A stretch of 64,000 nt of DNA from Bimastos eiseni. Lineage: Eukaryota; Annelida; Clitellata; Crassiclitellata; Lumbricidae. The notes below the pieces were generated by a model. That model was not told where the DNA came from. It did no database searches and was given only the letters and a program-made list of their open reading frames with translations. Positions 20,885 to 32,139 of this stretch are shown in pieces (positions within the stretch are counted from its first letter, which is position 1; every line of letters begins with the position of its first letter). The translations under genes and the position numbers were made by a program. The stretch is taken from NCBI GenBank assembly GCA_959347315.1, contig OY365817.1, positions 28,856,894-28,920,893 on the forward strand, written 5' to 3'.

Positions 20885-23800
20885 TCTCTAATATACCAAC
20901 TAAATCAATATACCAACGAAATCTAATACACACATTAAATCAAATATATAAAAATTAAATCCAAAATACAAACTAAATCAACAATGTACAAACAAAATCA
21001 GAATATAAACCAACTAAATCAAATATACAAACTAAATCAACTAAATACAGACTAAATCAACTATATATAAACGAAATCAACTATATACAGACTAAATCAA
21101 CTATACGCTAACTAAACCAACTATATACAAACTAAACCAACCATATACAAACTAAATCAACTATATTCAAACTAAATAAACCATATTCAAACTAAATAAA
21201 CCATATTCAAACTAAATCAACTATATACAAACTAAATCAACCATATACAAACTAAATCAAATATATACAAACTAAATCAACTATAAACAAACTAAATCAA
21301 CTATATACAAACTAAATCAACTATATACAGACTAAATCAACTATATACAAACTAAATCAACCATATACAAACTAAATCAACTATATACAAACTAAATCAA
21401 CTATATACAAACTAAATCAACTATATAAAAACTAAATCAACTATATACAAACTAAATCAACCATATACAAACTAAATCAAATATATACAAACTAAATCAA
21501 CTATATACAAACTAAATCAACTATATACAGACTAAATCAACTATACGCTAACTAAGCCAACTATATACAAACTAAATCAACTATATACAAACTAAATCAA
21601 CTATATACAGACTAAATAAACTATACGCTAACTAAGCCAACTATATACAAACTAAATCAACTATATACAGACTAAATCAACTATATACAGACTAAATCAA
21701 CTATACGCTAACTAAACCAACTATATACAAACTAAATCAACTATATACAGACTAAATCAACTATATACAGACTAAATCAACTATACGCTAACTAAGCCAA
21801 CTATATACAAACTAAATCAACTATATACAAACTAAATCAACTATATACAGACTAAATCAACTATATACAGACTAAATAAACTATACGCTAACTAAGCCAA
21901 CTATATACAAACTAAATCAACTATATACAAACTAAATCAACTATATACAAACTAAATCAACCATATACAAACTAAATCAACTATACGCTAGCCAAATCAA
22001 CTATATGCTAACTAAATCAACTACATACGCTAACTAAATCAACAATATGCAAACTAAATGAACTATCTACAAACTAAATCAACAATATACAAACTAAATC
22101 AACAATATACAAACTAAATAAACATTATACAAACTAAATCAACCATATACAAACTAAATCAAATATATACAAATTAAATCAACTATATACAAACTAAATC
22201 AACAATATACAAACTAAATCAACTATATACAAACTAAATCAACTATATACAAACTAAATCAACTATACACAAACTAAATCAACCATATACAAACTAAATC
22301 AACTATTAACAAACTAAATCAACTATATACAAACTAAATGAACTATATACAAACTAAATCAACTATATACAAACTAAATCAACTATATACAAACTAAATC
22401 AACAATATATAAACTAAATCAACTATATACAAACTAAATCAACTATATACAAACTAAACCAACTATATAAAAACTAAATCAACTATATAAAAACTAAATC
22501 AACTATATACAAACTAAATCAACCATATACAAACTAAATCAACTATATACAAACTAAATCAACTATATACAAACTAAATCAACTATACGATAACTAAGCC
22601 AACTATATACAAACTAAATCAACTATACGCTAACTAAATAAACTATACGCTAACTAAACCAACTATATACAAACTAAACCAACTATATACAGACTAAATC
22701 AACTATATACAGACTAAATCAACTATACGCTAACTAAGCCAACTATATACAAACTAAATCAACTATATACAAACTAAATCAACTATATACAGACTAAATA
22801 AACTATACGCTAACTAAGCCAACTATATATAAACTAAGCCAACTATATACAAACTAAATCAACTATATACAAACTAAATCAACTATATACAAACTAAATC
22901 AACTATATACAAACTAAATCAACTATACGCTAGCCAAATCAACTATATGCTAACTAAATCAACTACATACGCTAACTAAATCAACAATATGCAAACTAAA
23001 TGAACTATATACAAACTAAATCAACAATATACAAACTAAATCAACAATATACAAACTAAATCAACCATATACAAACTAAATCAACCATATACAAACTAAA
23101 TCAAATATATACAAATTAAATCAACTATATACAAACTAAATCAACCATATACAAACTAAATCAACCATATACAAACTAAATCAACTATATACAAACTAAA
23201 TTAACTATATGCAAACTAAATCAACAATATATAAACTAAATCAACTATATACAAACTAAATCAACTATATACAAACTAAATCAACCATATACAAACTAAA
23301 TCAACTATATACAGACTAAATCAACTATATACAGACTAAATCAACTATATACAGACTAAATCAACTATATACAGACTAAATCAACTATACGCTAACTAAG
23401 CCAACTATATACAAACTAAATCAACTATATACAAACTAAATCAACCATATACAGACTAAATCAACTATATACAAACTAAATAAACCATATACAAACTAAA
23501 TCAACCATATACAAACTAAATCAACTATATACAAACTAAATCAACTATATACAAACTAAATCAACCATATACAGACTAAATCAACTATATACAAACTAAA
23601 TAAACCATATACAAACTAAATCAACTATATTCAAACTAAATCAACTATATACAAACTAAATAAACCATATACAAACTAAATCAACCATATACAAACTAAA
23701 TCAACTATATACAAACTAAATCAACTATATACAAACTAAATCAACCATATACAGACTAAATCAACTATATACAAACTAAATAAACCATATACAAACTAAA

Positions 23801-24112
23801 TCAACTATATTCAAACTAAATCAACTATATACAAACTAAATCAACCATATACAAACTAAATCAAATATATACAAACTAAATCAACTATATACAAAATAAA
23901 TCAATTATATACAAACTAAATCAACTATATATAAACTAAATCAACTGTATAAAAACTAAATCAACTATATACAAACTAAATCAACCATATACAAACTAAA
24001 TCAAATATATACAAACTAAATCAACTATATACAAACTAAATCAACTATATACAAACTAAATCAACTATATACTAACTAAATCAACTATTATATTAACTAA
24101 ATCATTTCAGTA
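20885..24112. repeat. 20-bp AT-rich satellite, about 160 copies, with higher-order structure
   Basis: The unit ACTAAATCAACTATATACAA repeats for 3.2 kb. Variant units (CTATACGCTAACTAAGCCAA, CCATATACAA, CTATATACAG) form blocks that recur. A distinctive series with CTATACGCTAGCC, CTATATGCTAACT and a 22-bp CTACATACGCTAAC unit appears at 21981 and again at 22923, 942 bp apart. There is no open frame. Confidence 0.97.
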
Positions 24113-24197
24113 AATTGCAAAAAATCAAGAGCCACAGATTCGACATAAAACAAACACACTTGATTTATCAAATTCAAACTGGGCTTCTGGTTGCATT

Positions 24198-24290
24198 GTG
24201 TCAGTACCAGTCCCAAGCTTAGATAAAGGAAAATGGCGAGGGAAATGTCTTTGCTATCACACAGTGTCGTTAAACTGAAGCTATAAAATC
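24198..24290 (+). repeat. Family A repeat
   Basis: GTACCAGTCCCAAGCTTAGATAAAGG through CTATCACACAGTGTCGTTAAACTG, full length. Confidence 0.8.
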
Positions 24291-24561
24291 AAAATGAACA
24301 TCATCTCCATATCATGTAGCCAATCTACGACTCTTCCTAAGTTCTTTGATGTGATCCCAATCGGTTGAATTGGATATTATGCATGGCATAGTTCAGTTAA
24401 GCGCGTCTTGTTCTGCCCGGTTGCTATTCCGGTCTAGACTTAAATGATGCACACGCCATAAATTACAAAACAGGAAGTCAGTTCTAATAAGAATGTAAAG
24501 GTTCTGCAATGTTTCGTATCCTTATCCAAGTGATTTTATATCGCTCCTCTTACAGTTTAGT

Positions 24562-24740
24562 TCAGAAGTGCACACACGTCTCGCCCTCGATGGCGCAACT
24601 GCAGTTATAATTCAGAGCAATTGTGTGCGAAGGACTTGTTCAAGGTCCCTTACACGCAGTGACTCCTGGGACGAGGGTCGAACCCGCTCACTAAAGGCAA
24701 GCACACTGAGCGTTAGGGGGCCGACTCCAATTGGAAATAA
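24562..24740 (-). mobile_element. tRNA-derived SINE (family C)
   Basis: Minus strand: an A-box-like TAACGCTCAGTGTGC and a B-box GGGTTCGACCC 30 or so bases later form a tRNA-like pol III head. A body follows (ACAATTGCTCTG, GTTGCGCCATCGAGG, GTGTGTGCACTTCTGAAC) that is shared with 58200-58365. Confidence 0.65.
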
Positions 24741-25112
24741 TAGCATAACACGGAATTATGTCCACTGTCCATTTCACAAAGCCCACGTCCATGTACTATC
24801 AAATTTATATAACTGGACTGTTGTTAATGTTTTATGGCACTTGTCCATAATGATACACGAGTCTATTTGCCTACAAAGACTCGTGCAAAACGTTACACAT
24901 AACTAGGGCTGTAAATTTTTTGCGGTCATCGCGGGATTCGCCAAATTCGCGAATTTTTGATACTACCGCGAATTTTGAAGTTTTGCCGCGAATTCTGCGA
25001 ATTTGACAGTTTTTTTCGTGAAGTTCGTGTTTTTGATGTGGTAAAAGCAAAGTTAAGATTTCGTGTGCGATAACTTTCGGTGGCTTGAGAAAGCCGTTCA
25101 ATATAAGCCCGG

Positions 25113-25797
25113 GCAATCCTCCGAATCCCGGTCCCAAATTATTTCGTATGTGTTATCACATAGATATGCTTGCCAAAATTCTTGTTGGCGGACAATTCAA
25201 GTGACGGTTTCCTTCTAAATTATGAGACTACAAACTCGTTCGACGCGTTGGTAAGTGGGTTGTTGGCTTGGTCGAGCGTGGTGGCGGACGATGTTGGATG
25301 GAGGTTGTTGCCCGTCGAGATGCACAAACACTGGAACGCATTATCAATAATCATGTGTTGCCGGGGACAACAGTCGTCACAGACGCTTGGCGAGGCTATC
25401 AGAATGTCGCTCGCATAAACAACGGGGTGTATGATCATGCAGTTGTTGTGCACGCTCATGAGTTCGTTCATTCAGTACACAGGGACATTCACTCAGAAAC
25501 TATCGAAGGATTGTGGATGCAAGCAAAACGTAAACTCCGGTATCAGAGAGGTTACAAGTCGCGCTCTGTTTGCAAGCTACTTGTCGGCCTTTCAGTGGCG
25601 CAAGAGTCACAAACAGAACGTTCTTGGCAGCTATTTGTAAATGCTGTGCGACAATTACAATATTTATTATTTGATGACTGGTTGTCTTACAATAAATAAC
25701 ACTTATGCTGTGTTCTATCAATAAATAACATACTCTGATGTACTCAACTTCCTCTTATTAGTATAAAATAATTTGGGACCGGGATTCGGAGGATTGC
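25113..25797 (+). mobile_element. Merlin-like (IS1595/ISXO2-related) element with 32-bp perfect TIRs
   Basis: GCAATCCTCCGAATCCCGG continuing to 25144 is repeated inverted and perfect at 25766-25797. Between the ends lies a transposase fragment. Merlin elements usually leave 8-9-bp duplications; the immediate flanks TAAGCCCGG and TTCCGTACC do not match, so the exact boundary, or a later rearrangement, is unresolved. Confidence 0.75.
25227..25699 (+). pseudogene. Truncated Merlin/ISXO2-type DDE transposase
   Basis: The frame runs from after a TGA (25223-25225) to TAA at 25697: WVVGLVERGGGRCWMEVV, RRDAQTLERIINNHVLPGTT, VVTDAWRGYQN, then HSETIEGLWMQAKRKL. VTDxWRxY holds the second catalytic Asp, and the glutamate of TIEGLW the third residue of the triad. 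The region before WVVG, which should hold the first Asp (IDE-like motif) and the zinc ribbon, is missing. The enzyme would therefore be inactive. The frame otherwise shows no stops over 150 codons, so the deletion looks fairly recent. Confidence 0.8.
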
Positions 25798-25810
25798 TTC
25801 CGTACCGGGT

Positions 25811-25842
25811 TACGTACCGGGCTTAGTGAAGCCCGGTACGTA
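25811..25842. repeat. Perfect 14-bp inverted repeat with 4-base loop
   Basis: TACGTACCGGGCTT, loop AGTG, then AAGCCCGGTACGTA. It sits 13 bases outside the Merlin right end, and the left flank of that element has a related AAGCCCGG. Confidence 0.9.
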
Positions 25843-26656
25843 TCAGGTGAGCGGCGATCTACTTATTTGCAGGATATGCAATAAAAAGACCAGTCGAATT
25901 TAATCGTAGAGTAATCCGGCCCCAAGCACCTGAATAGGCCTAAGCACCGCTCACAAACGCAAGCCTAAAACACAGAATATCGAGAGTTGAAATGCGAAAA
26001 GGGAATAATAATTTCAAGCTGCTCTTCCAGCTGTGTTCGCAAAGCACACATAGCAGCAACAGCTCCCGCCATTAATAGCATGAATGGTCGTCGTTTATAC
26101 TCGGTTATAGACTTATTTGTTGCGTTACATATTCGAACGCGAATTCGCCTCGAAATCTGTGTTTTTTGCCGCGAAAATTTACAGACCTACACATAACTTT
26201 CATTTGACTTGACGAGTAATATTTCGTTCCATACCTGAGTGGCCTCAGACTCGCGTGCATTGACGAAGTAGCTGGGTTGGTTGGGTGAGTGGGTTGAACT
26301 GGGTTCGCTCCTGTCGCAGTCCTCTCCCGTTGAAACGGAATCCTCCAAGTGAAAATTCTCCACTCCTCGTAAGCGCACGTGTGATAGCCTCATCTGCTGT
26401 TCTTCTCAGCTGTCTCCTTCCGCGCCCTTTTTTCGGTTCCGGCAAGTCAAGGCAGCCAATCAGCAGTCTTCGCCACGGATGCGTTAATCTCCACGTGTAG
26501 ACCTACGCATTTAAATATAGGGCGCACCCACAACACAAGCCCATTAATTATAAATTAATTATAATAAGCTCTGTGTATTAAAATTGTATATAGGCCTATA
26601 AATCACATTTTACTTTGCTTTACAACAACTTATTTTGCGCAATTTAATAACGACAT

Positions 26657-26752
26657 TGTTTGCACTCTAACAGCGCCAGTCTCAAGCTTGGATGAAGGAG
26701 GTAGACGACCCCAATGATCTTTGCTGTCACAGTGTCGTAAAACTGCAATAAA
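26657..26752 (+). repeat. Family A repeat
   Basis: CTAACAGCGCCAGTCTCAAGC to CACAGTGTCGTAAAACTGCA. Confidence 0.8.
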
Positions 26753-26782
26753 CTATTAATTAACTTGCATTTACTTCTAAAA

Positions 26783-26835
26783 CACCAGTTGAAAAGCAAG
26801 CGCAGGGCACCAGTTTATTGACGAGCGCTGACCAG
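26783..26835 (-). repeat. Family B (LINE 3' tail) fragment
   Basis: AAAAGCAAGCGCAGGGCACC and GACGAGCGCTGACC match the 12.4-kb LINE tail. Confidence 0.65.
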
Positions 26836-26937
26836 AGCGAAGCATCGCCCAAAATCTGAGCGAAATATTTCAATGTTCTAAGCGAGATTTTTCACGATTG
26901 GTTGCATCGCTCTCTTCCAGAGGCGGTGATCTTGTTT

Positions 26938-27045
26938 TACAGGTGGGGGGGGACACGGACACCCAATCAGAGGGGTAGGAAATGTGGGTGGGACACACGT
27001 AAAACGTGCCCCCTCTCTATAAAAGGTGGTGGGACTTGTCCTCTG
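26938..27045 (-). repeat. Dispersed repeat, family F
   Basis: Inverted counterpart of 6226-6322, including the CCCAATCAGAGGGGTAGGAAA and CCTCTCTATAAAAGGTGGTGG blocks. Confidence 0.65.
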
Positions 27046-27177
27046 AACCTTTCATGCTCTTCCTTCGATCACTAGAGATTAACGACGCCATTTAATGAAT
27101 TCATGTGAAACACCTGCCGAATATTTTCCCAATATTATTTCGCACTTAAGTATAATAAAACGCTAACATCACCACTG

Positions 27178-27268
27178 CCTGCAGTCCGGCAGTGCCAGTC
27201 CAAAGCCTGGATAAGGAAGGAGGGCGGCGCCAATGATCTATGTTATCACACCGTGTCGTAAAACAGCA
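27178..27268 (+). repeat. Family A repeat
   Basis: GGCAGTGCCAGTCCAAAGCC to CACACCGTGTCGTAAAACAG, full length. Confidence 0.85.
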
Positions 27269-27457
27269 ACTAACTATGCGATAACATATCCAACGAATCA
27301 CATTCAGTTAAGAGGAAACCAATCCAAGTATTACGACTCATTCCCAATATTTCCATTTTATCTGAGTTAACCGATCAATATTGGCTACGACGTTAGGCCA
27401 GAGAGATTTAATGTTTCTTATTGCGTTACTTATTTGAGACTACTCCTTTGCTTGCTG

Positions 27458-27592
27458 TCCAGCAGCGCCAGTCCCATGTCTTGATAAAGGAGGAGGTCAT
27501 GCTGTGTGATAACAACGATTATTAGCGTCGCCCTCATCCCTTTTCCATGCTTGGGGCTGGCACTGTTAAGGTGCAAACAGTGCCGGACTGTG
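27458..27592. repeat. Two family A repeats head to head (inverted pair)
   Basis: A plus-strand copy (27460-27500, AGCAGCGCCAGTCCCATGTC then GATAAAGGAGGAGG) runs directly into a minus-strand copy (ATTAGCGTCGCCCTCATCC, then GCTTGGGGCTGGCACTG and GTGCAAACAGTG). The copies share their central part. Confidence 0.75.
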
Positions 27593-27599
27593 TCCACTC

Positions 27600-28290
27600 T
27601 CACTATTTGTGCTCGCCTTATAACAGTACTGTTCCCTTCAGCCGTGCTGGGGTCGATAACGCTCCTGATAAGTATTAACCCTGAAGGGCGCTATATAAAT
27701 TTTCGAAATGAATGAATTAACTAATGAGTTAATGTATGGTGGAGACTGAAAGAATAATAATTTTGTTGCTTTGGTGGTCGACGATGATTTATTTTTCGTA
27801 GGCTGAGACATCTCTTTGAATGGCTTTGCTCAAAGCCAGATAATTAGCAGGCAAGACCCATTTTCGCTCCGATTTTTTATAGACCTCAGCACGTGTTGTT
27901 CCATTATACCCTTAGCCTAATACCTTAAAAACAGAAGGGATTTGAAATTTAATTCAGTTGAATCCATTCAAACAGGCGGCGGTTGAGAATGAATTTAATC
28001 CGATCAATTCAGTCTAAGCTGACTTTTAAGAGTCAATGCTATTCGCGCCGACTTTTAGCGAACACGATCGTTCCTAGAGACAAGATGATACGTTGAGAAC
28101 AGGAGGGCAGAGGAGCTTTTATCCGACAGGTAAAAACCAGTCAATCCAGGTAGATTCGTTTTTATACCTTGACTCGGAATCGATTTGACGGTGGCTCTGA
28201 ATGCTACTCGTTTCCTCGGACCGACGGAATTCGATTTGAAATTTGTGAAATTGCTGTAGGACTTACTTTAGTGGCAGGCTCCCCTTACTC
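27600..28290. other. No gene assigned
   Basis: Begins with a LINE/SINE-like tail GGGCGCTATATAAATT (27681-27700). The rest is unique-looking AT-rich DNA with no coherent frame. Confidence 0.4.
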
Positions 28291-28292
28291 CA

Positions 28293-28466
28293 TCTGTCGC
28301 ATATATTGCGTCATCTAGCGAATCGAAATTAGGTAAATATTAACGTGTTATATAAACACCGTGTATATTGCGCCACCTTGCGAATCGAAATGAACTAACT
28401 TTTAACGTGTTAAAGAAACCCCGTGCATAGTGCACTTCCTAGCGAATCGAAATGAACTAATTGGTA
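28293..28466. repeat. Tandem repeat, about 60-70-bp unit, three copies
   Basis: AGCGAATCGAAATGAACTAA and AACGTGTTA recur with TGTATATTGCGCCACC-like starts. A separate two-copy repeat around CCAAGTTTTATTAAT follows at 28500-28590. Confidence 0.7.
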
Positions 28467-29154
28467 AACCTAATTTATTTGTTTTTGCATACGGGTTTAG
28501 TTAGATAATCAGTCCACCAAGTTTTATTAATCAAGGCAACGTATAGTTAGACACCGCTACTCAGTCAACCGAGTTTTATTAATGTAATGCCATGCTGTAA
28601 TGTAAGGCTTCTAAATTTATCGATGTCACACAAAAACCGATTCATAGAGACCAGTCAATGGCAGGCGCTACAATATAAAATCAAGTCCGTAATATTTGCC
28701 AAGTCAGAATTCTGAGAGTCAATCCTCGCAAGGGACTTTGGACTTACGCGTTGCTTGCCAGGTATCAAATATATCAAATAAGAGATCAACTATAATTGAA
28801 TATTCATATGGTTTCTTTTACTCTCTTGCAAAGTTGAAGACTTAAAAATACATGATATTCTTTATCTTTAGGTCTATGTGGTTTGAAATGGCATATGATA
28901 CAAACTGGCATATGGTACAGCTATGCGTAAATTAATTGTATGATTAATGGTCTAAATTGGCACTTGCTATGTTGTTTATGGTATGAATGGAGGCTTAGTA
29001 TGTCTCTATTGGAGTGCTTTGTTTTAATGTTCTTTTTCTGCAGAGGATTTGGCTTTGTTACGTTTAGCAATCCTTTTCGAATGATGGTGGTCGTCGTCAT
29101 CATCATCAGAGTGACGAACGTCCAATGGGTAAGAATGAATTCTGGTCCAAAGTA

Positions 29155-29396
29155 TGAATGAATATGCATTGGGAGTATGAATGAATATGCATTGAGAATA
29201 AGAATGAATATGCATTGAGAGTAAGAATGAATATGCATTGAGAGTAGGAATGAATATGCATTGAGAGTAAGAATGAATATGCATTGAGAGTAAGAATGAA
29301 TATGCATTGGGAGTAAGAATGAATATGCATTGGGAGTAGGCATGAATATGCATTGAGAGTAGGAATGAATATGCATTGGGAGTATGCTGGTTTCAA
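29155..29396. repeat. 23-bp minisatellite, about 10 copies
   Basis: The unit is GAATGAATATGCATTGAGAGTAA. As 23 is not a multiple of three, each minus-strand frame reads the same 23-residue peptide cycle; this accounts for three overlapping frames rich in MHIHSYSQCIFI. Confidence 0.95.
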
Positions 29397-29689
29397 TGTA
29401 AGGAGGGTTGTAATAAATCACAGTGGTACTGCATTGTGCTGGGGACATTGGTTCATGTTACCCTAGCGCTGGATTTGCATGAAATTGGTTGTGATTGAGG
29501 TGGGCTTCATAAATTTGGAACTCACAGCATGGAAGGTTTTTAACAGAATGAATGAGGCATGGATGCTTTGATTTAACCCTTTACACAATATAAATTTTCG
29601 TGATGATATTTATATATCACCTCTCGCAAAATAACTATTCTGAAGTGTCATTTAATAGCATGGAAACCCCGGGAAAAGAAACTCCTTTA

Positions 29690-30280
29690 AAGAGTGATGG
29701 AGAGAAGCCAGTCATCAGTTTAGCCTTATAAGTGATGTATGAAGCTCATTCTAGGTGCCCACAATAGAAAACGCCTGGCGTTGGGCTAAGGCAGTCTTAG
29801 TCCTAGGCACAAAAAGACGAAGAACGAGGTGAAGTTGCAGATCACGGCTTTCGCAAATAGTCAGAGAGATATCTCTGGGCACTGCCTATAGCTGGACTTT
29901 GGAAACTAGAAAGAGGATCTTATAGTGGATAAGTTTTAAATATATAGAGATTATACGCAAAACGATGGAGTCAGGCTATGAGTCTATAGCTGAAGCGTTT
30001 AAGACTGATTAAAGTGGAAACCTGCTATTTGAGAAGACCCATAAGACGTGAGTTTTAGTAGTCTAGGCAGGGACTAATGAACGCTTAAACTATGATAACT
30101 AGGTGTTAAAGACATCTGGAGAGATATTAGACAGATAAATAGATAAAGAGAGAGAACGAGCTGGCTTGTATATTCCAAACCGGATCAGCTGAGCATTGAG
30201 ACAGAGTCTCTTAGTTGACATCCAAAAGATCACAAGAAAGACAATCAATAGAAGGTACATCAAATACTGCTAATAGAGAA
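29690..30280 (-). mobile_element. Non-LTR retrotransposon remnant (CR1/L2-like RT tail)
   Basis: Minus-strand frames give a DYYNSRLMGL-like start, then SDYLRKP, and VPRTKTALAQRQAFSIVGT. They parallel LDYCNSLL, the LTP segment and VPRxRLKTxGxRAFSxAAP of CR1/L2 reverse transcriptases. Heavily broken by stops and shifts. Confidence 0.55.
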
Positions 30281-30714
30281 AGACGCTTTATGAGTTTGGT
30301 TTATTTCAGTAACCGATGTCAAAGTCGACGATGAGGTTTTTGCGAATGACGCTGCCGATCATCAGCTAACTACTACTTCCGATCATCAGTCAGCCACTAC
30401 TTCCGGTCAATCATCGCCGCAAACCACTTAAGTGACCAACGCCGATTCACTGCCAACGTCTGAAGAACGGTAGAATCAATAAATATTTTTTTTCCATGTT
30501 GAAAATGTTCCACATTAAATAAAATGAAATCGAATTAGGACTCTGAACAAGTATTCTGTCTGTCTGTCAGTTTATCTCTGTATTTATATCTCAATTATCT
30601 CCATGCATCTAATGGAATGTTCTATTGCTCTGACCTTTGTCTTCTGACTCGAAAGACTGGCTGTACCACTGTTCAGAAATTGATTTAGAAAACAATTACT
30701 TCATGGCCTGTTAT

Positions 30715-30800
30715 GCTATTTGACACGGCGGCCAAATGGTCTTTTAACGCTTAGAACATGGGTTCGATCTTCTGTCACCGAGATACAAATGTTTTTACAA
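30715..30800 (+). repeat. tRNA-like SINE head (candidate)
   Basis: CATGGGTTCGATCTTCTGTC contains a B-box-like GGTTCGAT after an A-box-like GGCGGCCAAATGG. It does not fold as a full tRNA, so a SINE relic is the likelier reading. Confidence 0.35.
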
Positions 30801-31334
30801 TACCTTCTTATGCACATTTTTATTTCATTGTGATTAGCTTCAGCACACGCTTTGAATTCTAATATTTGTAATTTTTTGTTTCGAATTGCTCTCTTCCCTG
30901 ACATTCTATATAAATTAAAAGCTGCCGATCTGAAGAAAATAAATAATAATTCAATGGCAAGCGACTCAGCCACCGAGTTCAAAATGCAATAACAGAGGAA
31001 GCTGAATGGTAAGGTTGGAATGCATATATATTACATTTCGCGATTATACTGTGTTGTAACAGGTTTGCTGTTTTGCATCTTCGAGAGACAACCAGTGATC
31101 TCAACGTCAGTAGAATACAACACACGCGCAGTCAACGAACACCGCCTTCGTGTTGTGTCCCATATATGAAAGGGCATTTATTTTGTCTTCTGCATGAAGT
31201 ATTTTAAAAACCTTATAGGTACTATTGCTGTATATGATTCTCAAACTCAGTTCTTTGATATTTGATTTGGCAATCTTTATGGTCTGTCATGATGTGTCAT
31301 TTATCATGTTCTTTTTCTATTGTCTGATAGTTGA

Positions 31335-31875
31335 TTGGAAAGACGAGCACGATACGACGATGGAACTGGTCAAGACTGGAGGCAGGAACATGATGAGGGA
31401 CTTCGTGGAGGCAGGCGGATGTCGGTAGTAGATTTGGTTGATCCACGCTTTAAGCGACTCAAATGTCTGCCAAAAGAGCAGCGCATGGATGCTGGAAGGT
31501 GCCATAGATGCTTTCGGACATCAACAACCGAAATGAAACCACGTGCAACATAGCACTCGAACCTCCAAAGAAAATAAATCTAATGTATGAGTCATCATCT
31601 GATTCAGAAGATGTACCACTCATGTCTCAGCCAACAGATTCAAAGGCAGATCTACAATGCCACAAAACTGAACTGCAGATTGAACTCTACTAGTGCCAGC
31701 TGGAATGGTGGAAATCTCATTCAGGAGCTTATCTTGTCTCATACACCATGGCTTAAAAAGTATTTGTCGTCCCAAGCAACGACTGCCCCTTGTGAATGAC
31801 TATTTTCTTTGTCCTGACACATGGTTTCCAAGAAACGGGCATCGCGGGATAAAAGTAATGTAGATAAACACTATA
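31335..31875 (+). pseudogene. hAT (ZBED/hobo-like) transposase pseudogene
   Basis: Fragments in shifted frames read VVDLVDPRFKRLKCLPKEQR (the LDPRFK motif). Further on come LEWWKSHSGAYL, LKKYLSSQATTAPCE, a FSL piece and VSKKRASRD. These follow the hATC dimerisation domain order (WW, KYL..ATSAPSER.FS.AG..V.KKR). Several stops and at least two frameshifts show that it is dead. Confidence 0.75.
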
Positions 31876-31899
31876 ATGTAGCAATGCCAGTTCCAAGAC

Positions 31900-31985
31900 T
31901 ACCCTTATGACAACCTCATTGATGCAGCGCTCGTAAATAATCATGTGCCCTACACTTTGCTTTCGAGTGTCGCATTTGAGGATTG
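31900..31985 (+). repeat. Family B (LINE 3' tail) copy
   Basis: GATGCAGCGCTCGTAAATAA, CTTTGCTTTCGAGTGTCGC and a GATTGGAGATT tail follow the 12.4-kb LINE end. A family A scrap precedes it at 31878. Confidence 0.55.
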
Positions 31986-32081
31986 GAGATTAAAACTGAA
32001 GAGGAAAAAAACAATATACAAAAACCAATCTGAAGAGACGATTGGCCAATATAAATTAAGTTACATAAATATTATAAAGAT

Positions 32082-32135
32082 GTCAACGGCCATTGTTGTC
32101 ATATGATGTCGTTAAATCTCTGTGATCATCGTCAT
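32082..32135 (-). repeat. Dispersed repeat, family D
   Basis: CAACGGCCATTGTTGTCATA and TGTCGTTAAATCTC match, inverted, the family D copy at 62435-62565. Confidence 0.55.
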
Positions 32136-32139
32136 CAGC

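Larger units (their letters stand above)
24904..26189. mobile_element. hAT-type element, 1286 bp, hosting a nested transposon
   Basis: The inverted ends TAGGGCTGTAAATTTTTTGC and (reverse complement) TAGGTCTGTAAATTTTCGCGG are flanked by a perfect 8-bp duplication CACATAAC at 24896-24903 and 26190-26197. The subterminal regions are rich in CGCGAATT words. The element has no transposase of its own. About 685 bp of its interior is the separate 25113-25797 element, leaving roughly 600 bp of original sequence. Confidence 0.85.

Noticed and set aside
20885..24112. CRISPR array
   Set aside because: Repeats are contiguous 20-mers with no unique spacers, in a eukaryotic genome.
24896..26197. Single autonomous transposon
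   Set aside because: Two different inverted-repeat systems are nested, and neither has a complete transposase.
30715..30800. Functional tRNA gene
   Set aside because: Only A/B-box-like words; no cloverleaf with acceptor pairing could be drawn.
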